A stretch of DNA of 64,000 bases from Spinacia oleracea (lineage: Eukaryota; Streptophyta; Magnoliopsida; Caryophyllales; Amaranthaceae). The stretch lies in the NCBI RefSeq assembly GCF_020520425.1, contig NC_079491.1, forward strand, positions 23,675,449-23,739,448, read 5' to 3'. The position numbers and the translations under genes are program-made. The notes under the pieces were generated by a model, which had not been told where the DNA came from, did not search any database, and worked only from the letters and a program-made list of their open reading frames with translations. Positions 26,360 through 39,931 of this stretch are shown one piece after another; position 1 is the stretch's first letter; each line of letters begins with the position of its first letter.

Positions 26360-29300
26360 TTATTGTTCTTCAGATTCATCCTCGCCCCGACCAGATTGAA
26401 TCGGTATTGGACCATACAAGCAAACACGTAGACTGCCTTGAAGGACTTTTTGGTGGAAATAGCACTTGTATAAATCCCAAAATTCATCCCTATCAGAATA
26501 TGCAGACATGTATCAGAATAGCCAAACAGATAGATCAATGAAAACAAAGTGATTTGCATAAAGCCATTACAGTTCTTCACTTCTATTTCCTGAGGTGAAG
26601 TACATAGAGTTATTATCCTGACAGTTCATAGAAAAATCTGCATACAAATTAAGTTCTTGTATTATAGGTACTTTTCCAGTTGGGCTCCGTTTGGTAGGGC
26701 GTAAAATGTTTTCATTGTAAAATGATTTTCCATGAAAAACATTTTTCAAGAGAAAACACAATTCCAAACTAGTTTTCCTTTGTTTGGTAACTTAAAGGAA
26801 AATGGAAGAAGATGGTGAAGATTGAGGGGAAGAAAGGAGAGGGAGGTAAGGAAGAAAGAAGGAAAAGTGGTTTCCCTCTATTTCAAATGGAAAAGGGTTT
26901 TCCACCTTTGAGGGAGTCATGGAAAATTGTTTTCCATCCCTTATCCAACCAAACAACGTAAAATGATTGAAAAGGGGAAAATCGTTTTCCATGAAAACGT
27001 TTTACGCCCTACCAAACGGAGCCTTAATGCACCTCGGGGGGGGGGGGGGGGGGGGAAGGGAAAGAAGGATTGGGTTAGCACGAATCTTCCTAAACAGTGG
27101 AAAGGATTCAGTTTATGAATCCATCCCTTACCTTCCTTTTGCCCTTTCCATATCCAAACAAGACAAAATAGATGTTTCATTCTTTCCCCCCCTCCATATC
27201 CATCTTTTAAGCATAAATAAAATTTATTTATGCCGCTAAAGGCTGCTCCTTGAGCATGCAATTTCAAAGAGAGATAGAGGAACTCTCCAACATCCACACA
27301 CACATGCGCGCTGCAGGCATGCCAACCAAACTCTCCAGCTTGAAAGGAGATAGATAGTGAACAAAAGAAAAACATATAAAACAAATTTTTTAAAGGGGTA
27401 ATCTACCTGATTTGTCGAAGGGTAAATAATGAAAGTCCTTTAACATCAGTATGCATATCAAGAACGACGACTTCGAGTCGTGAAAGTCCTAAAGCCTCCA
27501 TTTCACATAATTTCTTTATCCTGAAACAAAATAACAAGCCTTGTGAGACAAAGAGGAACATATGAGGAAACCATTCAAGAGAACATCTTCACACTCACTT
27601 TTTCTGTTTAATTTATCCTCTCCTGTACAAGACATGCACTGACATTGTCTGAAGCAAGACATCTACTTGTACCAAAAAAGTATTATATTACCACCTCTGG
27701 AAACGGAGTACAAGCAAAAGAGAAAAAGCTGTCCTCTAACAAAATATTACAAATAAACCCAGTTCCCTTGAACTTCCCCAACGTAATAATCCTTAAAATC
27801 CCCCGATGCCTTTTCCCATAACGACGCCAAAAAAGTGACTTCGTCCCACAGAAAATCAGAAGACAGACAAACATGTGAAAAGACCTGGGAGTTCCACAAA
27901 ATAGCCATGAACGCATTGTGCCATAACAACTTCTTCTCCTTACTCTTATGAAATTGCCATGAATGATAGTTGAGGCTATGGCTAACATAAATGGACTACT
28001 ATGGCCACTTGATCAAGGATTTCAGAAACTTTCTACAGAGGTCATAGTGGTGACCAATATGCTTTAAGGAGCTTACAATTGACGGATTCAAATGGTAATA
28101 GGTGACATCAGAAGTCTGTTATAGAATTGCCAAGTAACCCAATAAAATTGCTAATTGGGTTACTGAGGTCAAGCAAAAAAGAAGGGTCATAATTATCAAT
28201 CAAAAAGCAAAGGGCTTTTTACAAGGATTATAATATTTGATTCTACATTTTTCTTAGTCCTAATATATGCTAGTATTAAGACTCGGTAGAAAATTTTCCT
28301 AACCTTCAAGGTCTTACAATAACATAAATCTGATGGTGCAGAGGAGAGTTACAAAACGAACACTCCGTTTGTTTTGACGGAAAACACTTTCCCGGAGAAC
28401 AATTTTCCCATTTTCCTTTGTTTGTTTTGCTAAGGGTGGAAAACTATTTCCCCAAAGGCGGAAAATAACTTTCCCTAGGGGAAAACAACTTTCCTTTTGA
28501 AAAGAAGGAATGTAACATTTTCCTATCTTCTCCCTTACATTTCTTTTTCTCTCCTACTATCCATCATTTCTTTGCACTTCTATTTCTTTTTTGCTCTATA
28601 GTTTTTCTTGTAAGGAAACAAACAAAGGAAAACTATTTTCCCATGATGTTTTCTCTTGAAAATGTTTCCCTTTGAAAATCTTTTCCGTTGAAACAAACGG
28701 AGCCGAAATTGAATTTAATTAATTGATTGGTTTAACTAATATCTAAAATAGCAAATCAATAAGCAAACATATTTCCTACACAAAGAATTGAAGACAAATC
28801 AATGAAGTTAATTACCTGCTTGGTGTACCACTAGCGATATTCACACGATTTTTTAGAAGTGCTACCTGCAATTATCAGACACATGCGGTTTTCAATTCGG
28901 TGGCTCACTATAGAGGAGTAAGATGAAAACAAATTTAAAATCTAATACAAATTTCAAGGCCTTCACGGCTGCACCCCATTACGGACATAAAATGCACATA
29001 GACTGAAGTAAAAACATGCCCCAGCAAAAAAATAGGATTTAAAAGTTTTTAGTTCACGCCAATAATATACTTTAGAATTACAAAGAGGTATCAATGTATC
29101 ATATAACTTCATGACATGGAAAACAATAGGCAAAAGTTGATATGAAACATTTTCTATACATGCTTCAAGGTGGAAAGTTGATATGAAACATTTTCACACA
29201 CACACCGAGAACCAAACATACACGAGGAAAGATGTAGCAACTAGCAACAGAATTAAACAAAATTGACCTGGCAGAATGTATAGTTACAAAAGGTTTCTGT

Positions 29301-32300
29301 TTCATGTTAAGTTTATTTCATAAAGTCAACTTTAACACCAACATTACCCTCAACGCCTCTAAAGAAGTCCCCAAATTGATCAGGCTAGAGGGGATATAAT
29401 GTATACAGTCCTATTACTCCCATCCCTGTGATCACAAAGAGGTTTCTGAATTTGTTAAACCATGCATTTATTAAAAAAATCTCTTGAGGTAATTGGGCAG
29501 ATAACACCCTTACCCCAGAAAACATTATGATTTATACAAAAATACAAGGTTGCCAAGCATCTTTTCATCCATCTAGTTGTGAAGAAGGGCGAAGATACAA
29601 AATGTAACCTGCTCATCAATTTTCAAATGCTTTGAGAAAAGCTTCAAAGCTTGGCAATCTTTAGTCAATATCCGCAACCCCCTACAGATGTGGTGTGATG
29701 AAGGGAAAAAAAAAGATATTCAATGTCAAAACAATGCACAAGACATAGCCATTATTAAATATTCGTTAAGGTTGAAGCTGCAATCAGTATCAGTGAAATT
29801 AAAAAGGGTTGCTGCAAAGAACATATGTTTCTGAAGTGAAACTGATACGAACAAAGGGTAAGCTCAAACCTCAGCATTTCCAATGATTTTATAGCAGAAG
29901 CGCTAATAACCAGGACAGCTGGGCTCCCTGGATCCACTTTTCCCTCTACAAGCTGCGGTTCACAAAGCACTTCTTTCCATGATGATCCAAACACATCTTT
30001 GATATGTTTCCCTAAATTGTCAGTTTCTTGACTGATACTCTCTGACAACTTTGGAAAGTATGAATCTGTAATATATGGACCCGAGATAAGAGGTTAATAT
30101 GACACAGCTGTGGGTTTGCAGTCCAAGTGCATAATGTGGCAAACAAATTAATAAACTTTTTCCTAGTCAACACAAAGTTCCAGTCATGGACATACTTCGA
30201 CAGTTTCTAACTTTCTAAGATGATCCTTGGTCGTGGTACACATAAATCATCCTTGAAAGTCATTGAATATAAATGCATTTGTCTGGACATAAGTGTTAAT
30301 AACAAAATGTTACAAGGTGTAGTAAAAGAGAAGGTATGATCGGCAGAGAAAGGGAGAGGGAGGGAGAGGAGCACTTGAAAAAGGAAGAGTCAAACGAACC
30401 TATATTACAAGAAGAAGTATCTGACTCGGATACGTCAAGCTTGTCTATCTAACGAGGATCATACCGAAGAATTCCTTTTCTTTTTATGGCCTGTTTGGAA
30501 ACTATCATTTCATTTCAAATGATGGAATTGGCTCAAATAACCTGTTTGGAAACTAAAATAATTTGGATTTGACCCAATTCCAAACACTAAAACAGGCCCA
30601 GTTTCAGAATTTGAAATCCATAGTGAATGGCTGGCATTTGAAATCCACCGTGAATGCTCATCTTCTTCAAAGTATCCTCTCCTCCCTTCTCTCTCCTCAT
30701 CCACCATTGTTAACCTTAGCTTTCTCGTCTCAGATCTCGATAGACTCTCTCCTCCTCTCAACCTTCTTCAATTTGATTGTTGCCTCCAGTGCCGACTGAA
30801 GTTTTTGGATATTCGATCAACATTCCTCTCTTCTCAAGGAAAATTCAATGAGTTAAATGTTTTCCCAAATTCAAAGAGTTAGGGTTTAGTTTTCCCCAAA
30901 TTCAAAGAGTTAGGGTTTAGTTTTTATCCAAATTTGAAAAGTTAGTGCTTAGATTTCCCCCAAATTTGAAGCTGGTTCTAATTTTTTGTAGTCAGTTATT
31001 GATTAATTAAATAATTCCATGAATTAACTTATTTTTATTTGATTTTAAAGTGCATGTTGTTGGATTTTACAGAGTATTGAACACCTTCAATTTTGTTAAA
31101 ATGCCAATAACACTCGATCTTGCATTTTGAAGTACAAAGTACTCCGTATATAGTAGTATATCTTTAATAATGAAATTCCACTTTCTTCCCAAACATTATA
31201 GTGTAATTAAAATTCTAGAATTGAAATTAATAATGTTTTCCAAACACTTGATTTGGAATTCAAATTCAGAATTTCAATTTCCAGATTTCAATTCATGTTT
31301 TTCAAATGAAATCCAAGTTTCCAAACACTAACTTAAGGTATAACATACATATACAATAAATTTCCACAATCAAAGGCCTAGGCACTTCATCAAAGTTACA
31401 ACAAAAACCTAGTGCCTACTGCCTGCTGATGGACTGTTTTCCACGAGGAAAGTCTTGTTACGCTAGTCTTCTAAATCAGTTTTCAATATTATTTTCACCT
31501 CCAACATATATACCCAAGTTTAACATATTAACTAACAGTCCTAAGTTGCATCGTCCTGACTTGAACACTTTGACAACATTAGATTACCTGCCCATCGTGC
31601 TATTAGCATTTCACAATAGACAACGATAAAAATGAAGGTTCACCTAAATTATTCAAGATTCCAAGCTATCAAATCCCGATCAAAGGCAATGTTGCAGCTA
31701 ATATACTACTTAATATAATTTATGCATGACACGTGTGAACTTGGTTAGCAAGTACTAATTTATGAAACAAGCTATTCCCTTCTAGCCTCCACTTCCAGAT
31801 AATTAAATAAAATGTTTACTTCAAACTTGTCTGCTAATTAGGAATTTTGGACATTCTGAGAACTTTCTTTGAAATGTGTTATAAACAGACGCGCTGCAGA
31901 TGCTCTACTAGTCTAAGATTGTCAAGCTTCCACTATCATGACTAGTGTTACCTAATTTGCAGTGCGACCTAATCCTGTAAAATTGATCCAAAAGCGTTCC
32001 ACTGTATTAATTCGAACCTTCCGGGGGATTAACGAATAAGGTAACACGGATCATGACCGCTTTTGCTTTAGAAATGCTTTAATTTCTTAACTAATCGTTC
32101 CAGTTTCCGACTTTTTTAAGTAAAAAGGATAGAGTAGAAAACTAATCATAATACTAATTCGGACGCTTTCTAATTCGAATCAAAGCAGCTAGAAACTAAA
32201 TAATCCACATCAATAACGCGTCTGAGTCTGAGTCTTCCCTAAATTAAGTGATCAAGACTCAATAACAAATTCGCAGCAACCTCCTCGTCAGTAGCATAAC

Positions 32301-32804
32301 GCAACGGAAAACACAAATTACACCACCTAAACAGAACCCATAACTTCACTAAATGGAGTTGGCCCAAACAAAAGAAATCAAACTTCACCCATTCAATTAA
32401 ACGTGGATAGAAGTAGCATATACAAATTAAACATAGGTAATTATGAAAAATATATAAAATAAAGGGGGGAAAGAAAAACAACCTTTAAAGGATTCCAACT
32501 CGAGGGAAGAGAGTTTGATGCCATTTGCAGATTGAAATTGATCAACAAAAAACTTGCGACGCTCAGTGGGTGATAGAATTTGGGAAGTAACAACAGTTTT
32601 GATGGGTTTTTCAACCTTCAAATCCTTTTCAACTGGGTGGTTATCCTTCAATTCAATTTTATTCTTCTTGGGATTTTTAGTTTTGGCATTTTTAGTTTTG
32701 GGTTTTTTGGTATTGGGTTTTCTGGGTGCAAATGAATTTGGGTGTTTCTTGCCATATTTTGAGGGTTTGTTCTTGCCTCCTCTAGCAGCTTTGCCGGGCG
32801 CCAT
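26360..32804 (-). CDS. CMSS1/Cms1-like ribosome-biogenesis protein
   Basis: Exons: 32804-32483, 30065-29870, 29681-29609, 28865-28816, 27520-27407, 26489-26360; 885 nt, 294 aa, all phases close, near the length of human CMSS1. The first exon encodes a very basic Lys/Pro-rich N-terminus (about residues 1-75, starting MAPGKAARGGKNKPSKYGKK). The rest resembles a reduced DEAD-box-like fold: PAVLVISASAIKSLEMLR, a GTPSR segment at about 210-214 comparable to helicase motif TPGR, then LSRLEVVVLDMHTD, and a C-terminus beginning DEFWDLYKCYFHQ. No complete helicase motifs (GKT, DEAD) are present, as is normal in the family. Yeast Cms1 associates with the 90S pre-ribosome, so a nucleolar role in small-subunit processing is inferred. 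The last exon is short and isolated but its phase and sequence fit. Confidence 0.9.
26693..27023. mobile_element. Tourist-like MITE, 331 bp, in the last CMSS1 intron
   Basis: The ends are a 24-bp perfect inverted repeat, GGCTCCGTTTGGTAGGGCGT at the left and ACGCCCTACCAAACGGAGCC at the right, continuing imperfectly inward. The flanks are TTG (26690-26692) and TTA (27024-27026), an imperfect 3-bp duplication. The good match of the ends suggests a fairly young insertion. A G run of about 20 follows at 27036. Confidence 0.8.
28362..28703. mobile_element. Related MITE in CMSS1 intron 4
   Basis: The left end CTCCGTTTGTTTTGACGGAA and the right end TTCCGTTGAAACAAACGGAG are inverted with few mismatches. 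The interior is full of GGAAAACTATTTTCC-like words, as in the element at 26693-27023, and the outer CTCCGTTTG is shared, so both probably belong to one group. The target duplication is unclear. Confidence 0.65.
30487..31332. mobile_element. PIF/Harbinger-like element, 846 bp, in CMSS1 intron 1
   Basis: TTA flanks both ends (30484-30486 and 31333-31335). The left end TGGCCTGTTTGGAAACTATC followed by ATTTCATTT mirrors the right end, which has AAATGAAATCCAAGTTTCC then CCAAACACTAAC. Sub-terminal copies of CTGTTTGGAAACTA recur at about 30541. A repeated TTTCCCCAAATTCAAAGAGT unit lies near 30870-30920. No transposase is seen. A second member of the family is at 58906-60490. Confidence 0.7.
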
Positions 32805-34940
32805 TGTTGTTTGTATGTTGTTGCTGATAGCTTTTTAGTGTGGGTTGTTTTAGGAGTACAAGGGTTTAAGCATTTGCGGCCTGTGTCTGAGCAGGGTTTT
32901 ACGCCAACATAAGGGTTCGAGGTTCGAACGAAAAAGAGATTTGGGGTGAATAAGAGGTTTGGAAAATATTTTGGCCTCCTTCAATTCTTTGGTTCAGCGA
33001 CTACTCTTTCTGTTCCAAAATTATAGTATTTTTTTTTCTACGTCCTCAAATTTTGCCATAATTCATCAAACATCCATCAAATTTCAATAATTCATAAAAT
33101 ACCCCTCACAGTTCATATAAATACCCAAAATACCCCCTCACCGTTCATATAAATACCCAAAATATCCTTACTAATAATGGATCGTTAATCCGCTGTTAAC
33201 CAAGTTTCCAATTCACCCAAATGCCCCTATTTTGAAACTTATTTCACCAAATGCCTTTATTCTGAAACATATTTCACCAAAATGCTCCAAACTTAAATAT
33301 AGTTTTTTTTTTTTTTTTGACGGGAACTTAAATATAGTTATTCTGATGTTTCAACGGTTGTTTTTGTGTTTGAAAAGTAGTTGTTGGTCATGGTTGGCTA
33401 TAAAAATCCATTTGTTAAGTGGTTCTTGTAATTTAGATGTTATTTTAACTTGCTTTGCTAATTTCATAAGATTTGTGTCATGAGTTTTCTTTCAAAATCA
33501 CCATCCACACCCAATGAGTCCACATATATTAGAGTGCCTAACAAATTTTGTTATTCTAGTTAAGAATAAGTATCAAAAAACAATTCTCGCGTATTTTTCT
33601 TCTACAAGTCTGCAATCTGGTCACCCGACTATGTTGATTTATGCTTGGTTGAATATGTTGTTGCTAATTCCCAAAATGTTGGTTCTTATCTTCTAGCTTG
33701 AGTTTATGTACAATGTGAAATTATGGTCTTTTATGGCCTAACGATGCTTCATCCTTTTTGTTACATGCTTGTCCGTGTTAGTTTGTTATTTTAATATTCA
33801 TGAAGATACATTGGACTTCTTTGTGATGTCTCAAGAGTCAAAAGTAGATATTCTCTCCCATGCTTTTGTATAAGTGACGTATCTTTTTGAGAAATAAGGT
33901 TTTATATTATTGTAGGGTTCTAGGGTAATCTTATGTACTTCTGACCCTCACCGATCCCTCTAAATTTGCGTCTTCTCTAGTGTATTACGAAGTATAAATT
34001 TATCACCGAAAATGGGGGGACCCATGGTCTCTGCCAACTAAATTTGGCAAAACTAAGAAAAGTAACCCCAACCCAGTGACAATTGAGGAAAAAGAAAACA
34101 AAATATGATTGGTCCCCCCCCCCCCCCCTAAAATGAAAACGTAGAGGTCAGATGAATCACATGACTCCCTTGTTCAATATCTCCTAAATACTAAATCCAA
34201 CCTTATTAAAAAGAAATTAAAAATAAAACCCAAATCCTCAATATAATATTTGTCATGCTTTTTCAACTTTGTACTTTTGGTTTCTGAACTTCTTCGTCTT
34301 CATCCTGAAACACTCAAGAGTCAACAACAATAATTGTAATGTCATTACGCCAACCCAACGAAAAAATTCAATTGCAATCAACACATGTACATAGTATTAA
34401 ATAATGCAATCAATTTTCTATATTTTCCAATTCAGTTAAGTATAATGATTAAATTTTAGAATTTTCTATTTATTTATTTAGGGTTTAATTTCTAAATTAA
34501 GTTATAATGTGAGTTATAAATCATGTAGTTTTACTAATTCAAACACAACTAAGTTTACTTTTATGTTTATTTTCTATTTTTACATAAGCTCAATTTGCAT
34601 TAATTTAAACAAAGTTCACTTATTACACCAACAAACTAAAACAAACTAAACTACTAGGTCCATTTAGAAACCAACTTAGAAACATGGTAATAAAGGTAGT
34701 AAATTCTTCTTCTGTGGTCTTGAGTGCTGATAAGACTTAGCTCACAACACCTGGTAGGTGCTAGCGTGCCGAAGAATATATTACCAATGCTTTCTAGTTT
34801 CCATTTCAACTGTTGGTGGTGATTTCCTTATAGAGGACAACTGGTTTGCCTTTTTGTTAGATGTTAGATGGTTTGAGTAGCTCTCGAATTTACTACTTGC
34901 GTAAAAGTGTTTGGTAAATAAGATGTTAATTGTTTGTTTC

Positions 34941-34980
<40 letters not shown>

Positions 34981-36393
34981 AAGGGTATTTCTCATTAATA
35001 TTAGACAAATAGTTTATTATGCTAATTTTTTTGAATAAACATTGAATAAAACAAATTTATTTTCCCTTAAAGAAAATAAAATATATTTTTTTAAAAAATT
35101 ATTCTTAATTGAATGATGTTACAAGCATGATTACAAATTTGCAATAGTTTTCAAGTGCTTCAAAATACTAATATAAAATATACTCCAACAAGAAATGAGT
35201 AGCAAAAGGGGTGAAAGGAAGAAGGAGGCGAGAGTAATGTTTTTAGGAAGAAAATAATGTAATCCATGAGGTGCTAACCTTGGTATAGTTTTGTGCAATA
35301 TTATGACAAAAGAATCATTACTTTTACTTTCTCAAACCTTTAATTATAAAATAATCTTTTTTCCTCCAAACCTCGTTAACCAAACACGAAACATCCCTAT
35401 ATCCAGCGTTTCTAAAATTAGCGGGTTTGTGTCTTGAACCGCTTCCAATTTCCAACCAAACACTAAACAATGCCGAAGCCAATCTGAAATTAGCGGGTTT
35501 AGAAATCAAACCTTTAACAATGCCCAATATCTAAAAGCTCACCAAACAGGGCCAAGTATTTTCTTGTTTTTTTTTTAATTATCGAGTAGCAATGCAGTGG
35601 ACATTTGTGGCGCCAAACATCCGCATGTATCTGCTTCATACTCCGTACTTAATTATGGGATTTCCACTAAACAACGGTAAGACAATTTCATATCTCAAAT
35701 CATGGAGACAGTTTCATACCCTTTTTGGAGGAAGTTCATTTTCATTCAGATATTGTCTTTTCAAGTTGTTTAAAAGGCATGTTTAGTTGGTATTTGGTAA
35801 TGGTATGCGTCAGTGCGTGCGTTTGTTTCCTTTTATGGTCATTTTTAAATATACCAAGTACGGAGTATTATGTTAGCTCATCGAGTGCAGTGTTCATCTT
35901 TGACTTGTGTTTTATACTCCAATCGATTTATTAATTCATACTCCGTAATATCAAACTAATTTACACGAATCTATGTCAACTTGACAGTTTCAGCTTTACT
36001 CAATCACGTTTTCAGATCTAATTCTATTGTTTTTTTTGTTGTCTATGATTGATTTGATTGTCAGAAATGAAATTGTTTATTTCCAAATATGTGGGCTTTC
36101 TTCGTAAATTTTCATTACCATCTGTTACCACACTGGAACCAGTATGAAGTGGCGACGGACAACCGGAGATTATAAAAAAAAAATAAAAATAAATACATGT
36201 TGGGGATTGATGTCTATTATCATAAGACTTCCTTCACAAAACTGCATATAATATCATTGTCTAAACGGGCTAATGAGAGACTGCTTCTGTAGTTTGTCGT
36301 TGAAGGAGCCAACAGGTGTATTTACAAGTAAACAAAAAGGGAAAGGAATATGAATGTTTTGAGTTAGTAAACAAAATCTGTTTGTAGAAGAAG
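32805..36393. other. Divergent spacer between CMSS1 and MATE genes
   Basis: It should contain both promoters, CMSS1 to the left and MATE to the right. I see no coding gene. It holds a duplicated CAGTTCATATAAATACCCAAA-type block at about 33105-33165, a T run near 33302, a C run near 34117, and AT-rich sequence elsewhere. The open frames within are short and unlike known proteins. Confidence 0.5.
34947..34976. repeat. (TA)n microsatellite
   Basis: About 15 uninterrupted TA units in the CMSS1-MATE spacer. Confidence 0.85.
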
Positions 36394-39300
36394 ATGGAGG
36401 ACTCAAGTCCAGAAACCAGGCTCATTGTACGCCAAGATGAAAATGTTGATCACTTTAAGCAAAGAGTTTGGGAAGAATCAAAAAAGGTATGGGCGATTGC
36501 ATTTCCTGCAATGGTGTGTCGTGTAACCACTTATGGAGCTTATGTAGTTTCACAAGCTTCATTTGGGCATATAAGAGAAGTAGATCTTGCTGCCTATGCT
36601 CTTGTTCAAACTATACTAGTGCGTTTTGCCAATGGTATCTTGGTAAGTAATCTCCTTGCCATTAATATTACTTTGCATATTCTACAAGTATTCTTCTGCA
36701 AATTATAATCTTTACGCAATTTGATGCTTTGGGTTTGTTCTGTTAGCCTTATTTTGACTTATTTCAGACAAAATAACATAGCATTTATGGAAAAGGTATA
36801 GTATAGGCAATATGTTTATGATTTAGTTACTTTTCAGCTAGGGATGGCAAGTGTAACAGAGACTTATTGTGGAGAATCTTATGGAGCCAAACAATATGAG
36901 ATGATGGGAGTGCACTTACAAAGATCATGGATTGTAAATACTGCTGTAGCAACCCTGATGGTGCCATTCTATGTTTACGCCACACCTTTCCTTAGACTTC
37001 TAGGACAAGAGGAAGACATTGCTGTGGCTGCTGGAAACATATCTTTGTGGTTCATTCCCATTATGTATCTAAATGTTTATGGCATGACTATGCAAATGTA
37101 TTTGCAAGCACAAAATAAGAACATGGTGGTTACATGGTTATTTGCGATATTGTTTTTCGTACATGCCATACTGTCATGGATTTTTGTCTACATAATGGAT
37201 TGGGGGCTACCTGGGGTAATGATTGCACTCATCATAGCATTTGGAGTGAAGGTGCTCGGTGAGGCTGTTTACATTTTTGGAGGTTGGTGTCCACTTACAT
37301 GGAGAGGATTTGATAGAGCTGCTTTCACTGGTCTTATGCCTGTCCTCAAGTCCTCCACTTCTTCAGGCGTAATGCTCTGGTAAAATTTCACTCTCTTTAC
37401 ACTAACTGCGGAACAGTTTCTGCGTGCAATCAACCAAATTTTAGTAAGGAATAAGATTGTTTTGACATATACCACAGCATTTCAAGCTTTCATAATAAAA
37501 ATGACAAAGAAATGTGATCATCTTACTGTAGTGGAATTGGTGCTTGATTATGAATGGTTAAAATGTGTTACAACTGCTAACTTATTTCCTCTTTCAATAA
37601 TCTGGCATCTTCAAAAAATAGCGACAAATTTGACCATTTTCTGTATACAGATCCCTTGTATAGTCATTATAGTTAAACTTACTCCGACTCTCTGTCTTAA
37701 TTTAGTTGTCATAATGTCAGTTCAGATAAAGCTCATTTAGATTATTATGTGAAGCATGTTGTTTGTATATACTTTCACGAATTTCAAGTTCTTTCTTATT
37801 TGAGATAGTAACTATACAAATTCATCAAAGTATAATGCAATTCAACATATAATAAAAGAAATTGCTTATCCTTAAAGTTGACAGACAATAGAAGATCTCG
37901 CTTTTATTTTTTTCCCTCTGCTCTCCCACTACCCTTTCCTCTAGGGGGATTCTCATTGATGAGTTTTCATCTAATTTTACTAATTGGTTACTTTTTTCCA
38001 ATACCTTCCATAGCATCCAGGTGTGGTACAATGCTATTCTAGTTATATTAGCAGGATACATGAAGTACGCAACAGTTGCCATTTCCGCCTTCTCAATTTG
38101 GTAAGGGTTTTTGGCAGAATCATCTCTTTTCTTCTGGTAATTTTGCTTTTTAATCTTACTGACGATAACTTATCTTCAGCCTAAATGTGAGTACATGGGA
38201 ACTCATGATATGCCTTGGCTTTCTAGGTTCTGTATGGTAAGCCTCTTACTATTTACATTTTACTTAGCTTATGCTTATGTTTTAGGAGGAGCATTACTCA
38301 CTGGATAAATTTTCTCTGTAGTGTCCGTGTTTCAAATGAACTAGGAAGAGGAAATGGCAAGGCAGCAAAATTTTCAGTTGAAGTGATCTTATACACTTCG
38401 GTTATAATTGGCATATTCTTTTGGATTTTATGTTTGGCATTTGGCCATCAAATTTCTTACCTGTTTACAAGTAGTGAGCAAGTTGCGAAGGCTGTGTCTG
38501 ACCTTTCTGTCCCACTTGCGTTCTCAATCCTGTTAAATAATGTTGGACCAGTTCTATCAGGTAATACTGTTATTCTCCCGTGACAAAGAGTTGCCTATTT
38601 TGCTTATGTTTTTGTAAAGATTTTATTTTCTTCTATCATTGTGGCCTGTTATAATGCTTAGACAAAATATTCGACAGTCATAATCAGGTACGGTCAAAGA
38701 CTATAATGCAAAAGTTCTTATTTTGTAGGCAATATGATACAGAATCATGTATACTATCCTTGTTATGTATTACGAGTAGGAAAGTTGTTTATGGCAAAAA
38801 AATGAAGTTTCCATACCCAGTTGGACTATTAACCTTCCAACATGTGTGCATGAGCTGCAATGAAGAGTCCGAACTTAGATTGTCTTAACTTTACTGTTTT
38901 TGGTTGTCTCGTTTCAAACTGTAGTGAAATTACATTGTTTTTTTCTGACAGGTGCAGTGAAATTACACTGTGAACTAGAACTTTTCAGGATTGTTGTTCA
39001 TTGTTTGATCTTGTCACTTGGCAAAAGCAAAGATGAAGTTTTCCTAATTGTTTTATGACATTTCTTTCCATACAGGGGTAGCAATTGGCTGTGGATCCCA
39101 AGGAGTGGTAGCGATTGTTAATGTGTGTTCATATTATGTAATCGGGATACCAATTGGAGTTTTACTGGCATATGCTGGTCATATGGAGGTTAAGGTAAGA
39201 ATCTCTAGACTCTACCAATAACTGATAACATTCGACACAGTTTCTGATCGATTCTGTCTGAGACTGAAATATTTTTGCTGCTTCTCTGACTTAAAGAGAG

Positions 39301-39794
39301 GACCGAGAATAGAGTGCAATAGCTCTGCTTATAAACAGAAAGCAGCTTTTAGTTTTCAACTAAAAGTTCAATATTACTGTGGACATTTCCTGAAATGTCT
39401 GAAACATTTGGCATTACAACATTTCACCTTGACTTGTCTTTGGAATGGCCATTTCTACAGACTTACAGATTACCATTTCTGAAATTCAGAAATAGTACTC
39501 GCGACTAAAATATTAACTAGAGACAGGATGATATATTTCTTTATTTCATTAACCTGTTCTTACCTTGTGTTATAGGGAATTTGGATAGGAATGATGTGTG
39601 GAATGGTGACACAAACAGTGGCACTTCTATACCTTACATGGAAAATTGATTGGGCGGATGAGGTAACGCCAATTTTATTACTCGTATGAAGTAAGGTTCC
39701 TTAGGTCGTAATCATATTTAGCTGATTTATCAACATGTATCTTCTCAACTTACAGGTTAAAAAGGCATCAAAACGTCTGTATCATCTTTCCTGA
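36394..39794 (+). CDS. MATE efflux transporter (DETOXIFICATION family)
   Basis: Exons: 36394-36642, 36838-37379, 38014-38100, 38180-38236, 38322-38560, 39076-39194, 39576-39662, 39756-39794; 1419 nt, 472 aa, all phases close. MATE proteins export organic compounds in exchange for H+ or Na+ across the plasma or vacuolar membrane. The sequence has the expected two MatE halves with about 12 hydrophobic segments. The first-half signature GMASVTETYCGESYGAKQY is at about 85-103, and the second-half VRVSNELGRGN is at about 313-323. Hydrophobic segments include AILFFVHAILSWIFVYIMDW and VEVILYTSVIIGIFFWILCL. The exon 3 acceptor was set at CCATAG|CATCCAG because it gives the family sequence SGVMLC-IQVWYN; the nearby CAG|GTGTGG acceptor breaks frame. 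Substrate cannot be told from sequence. Closest plant class by eye is DTX, number unknown. Confidence 0.96.
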
Positions 39795-39925
39795 AAGACC
39801 ATTATGAATACTGTCAGTGCAAGCAGCTCACCGACTCATTGTTACATTGTAGAGCAGGGGGCTTGCAGAAAGAAAGGCTGTATTCTGTGTATGTAGTTTT
39901 GGTTCAGTGTTTCTCGTTTACAAAG

Positions 39926-39931
39926 AATAAA
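39926..39931 (+). terminator. Candidate poly(A) signal of the MATE gene
   Basis: AATAAA on the plus strand about 130 bp after the MATE stop codon, at a usual distance for a plant 3' UTR. Confidence 0.5.

Noticed and set aside
26941-27384. 147-codon minus-strand frame with GGG/PPP run
   Set aside because: It crosses a MITE end and a G homopolymer inside a CMSS1 intron and shows no known domain.
32554-32838. 94-codon plus-strand frame opposite CMSS1 exon 1
   Set aside because: It is the antisense of a Lys-rich repeat-like coding region, which naturally gives a Phe/Leu-rich frame; it spans the CMSS1 start.
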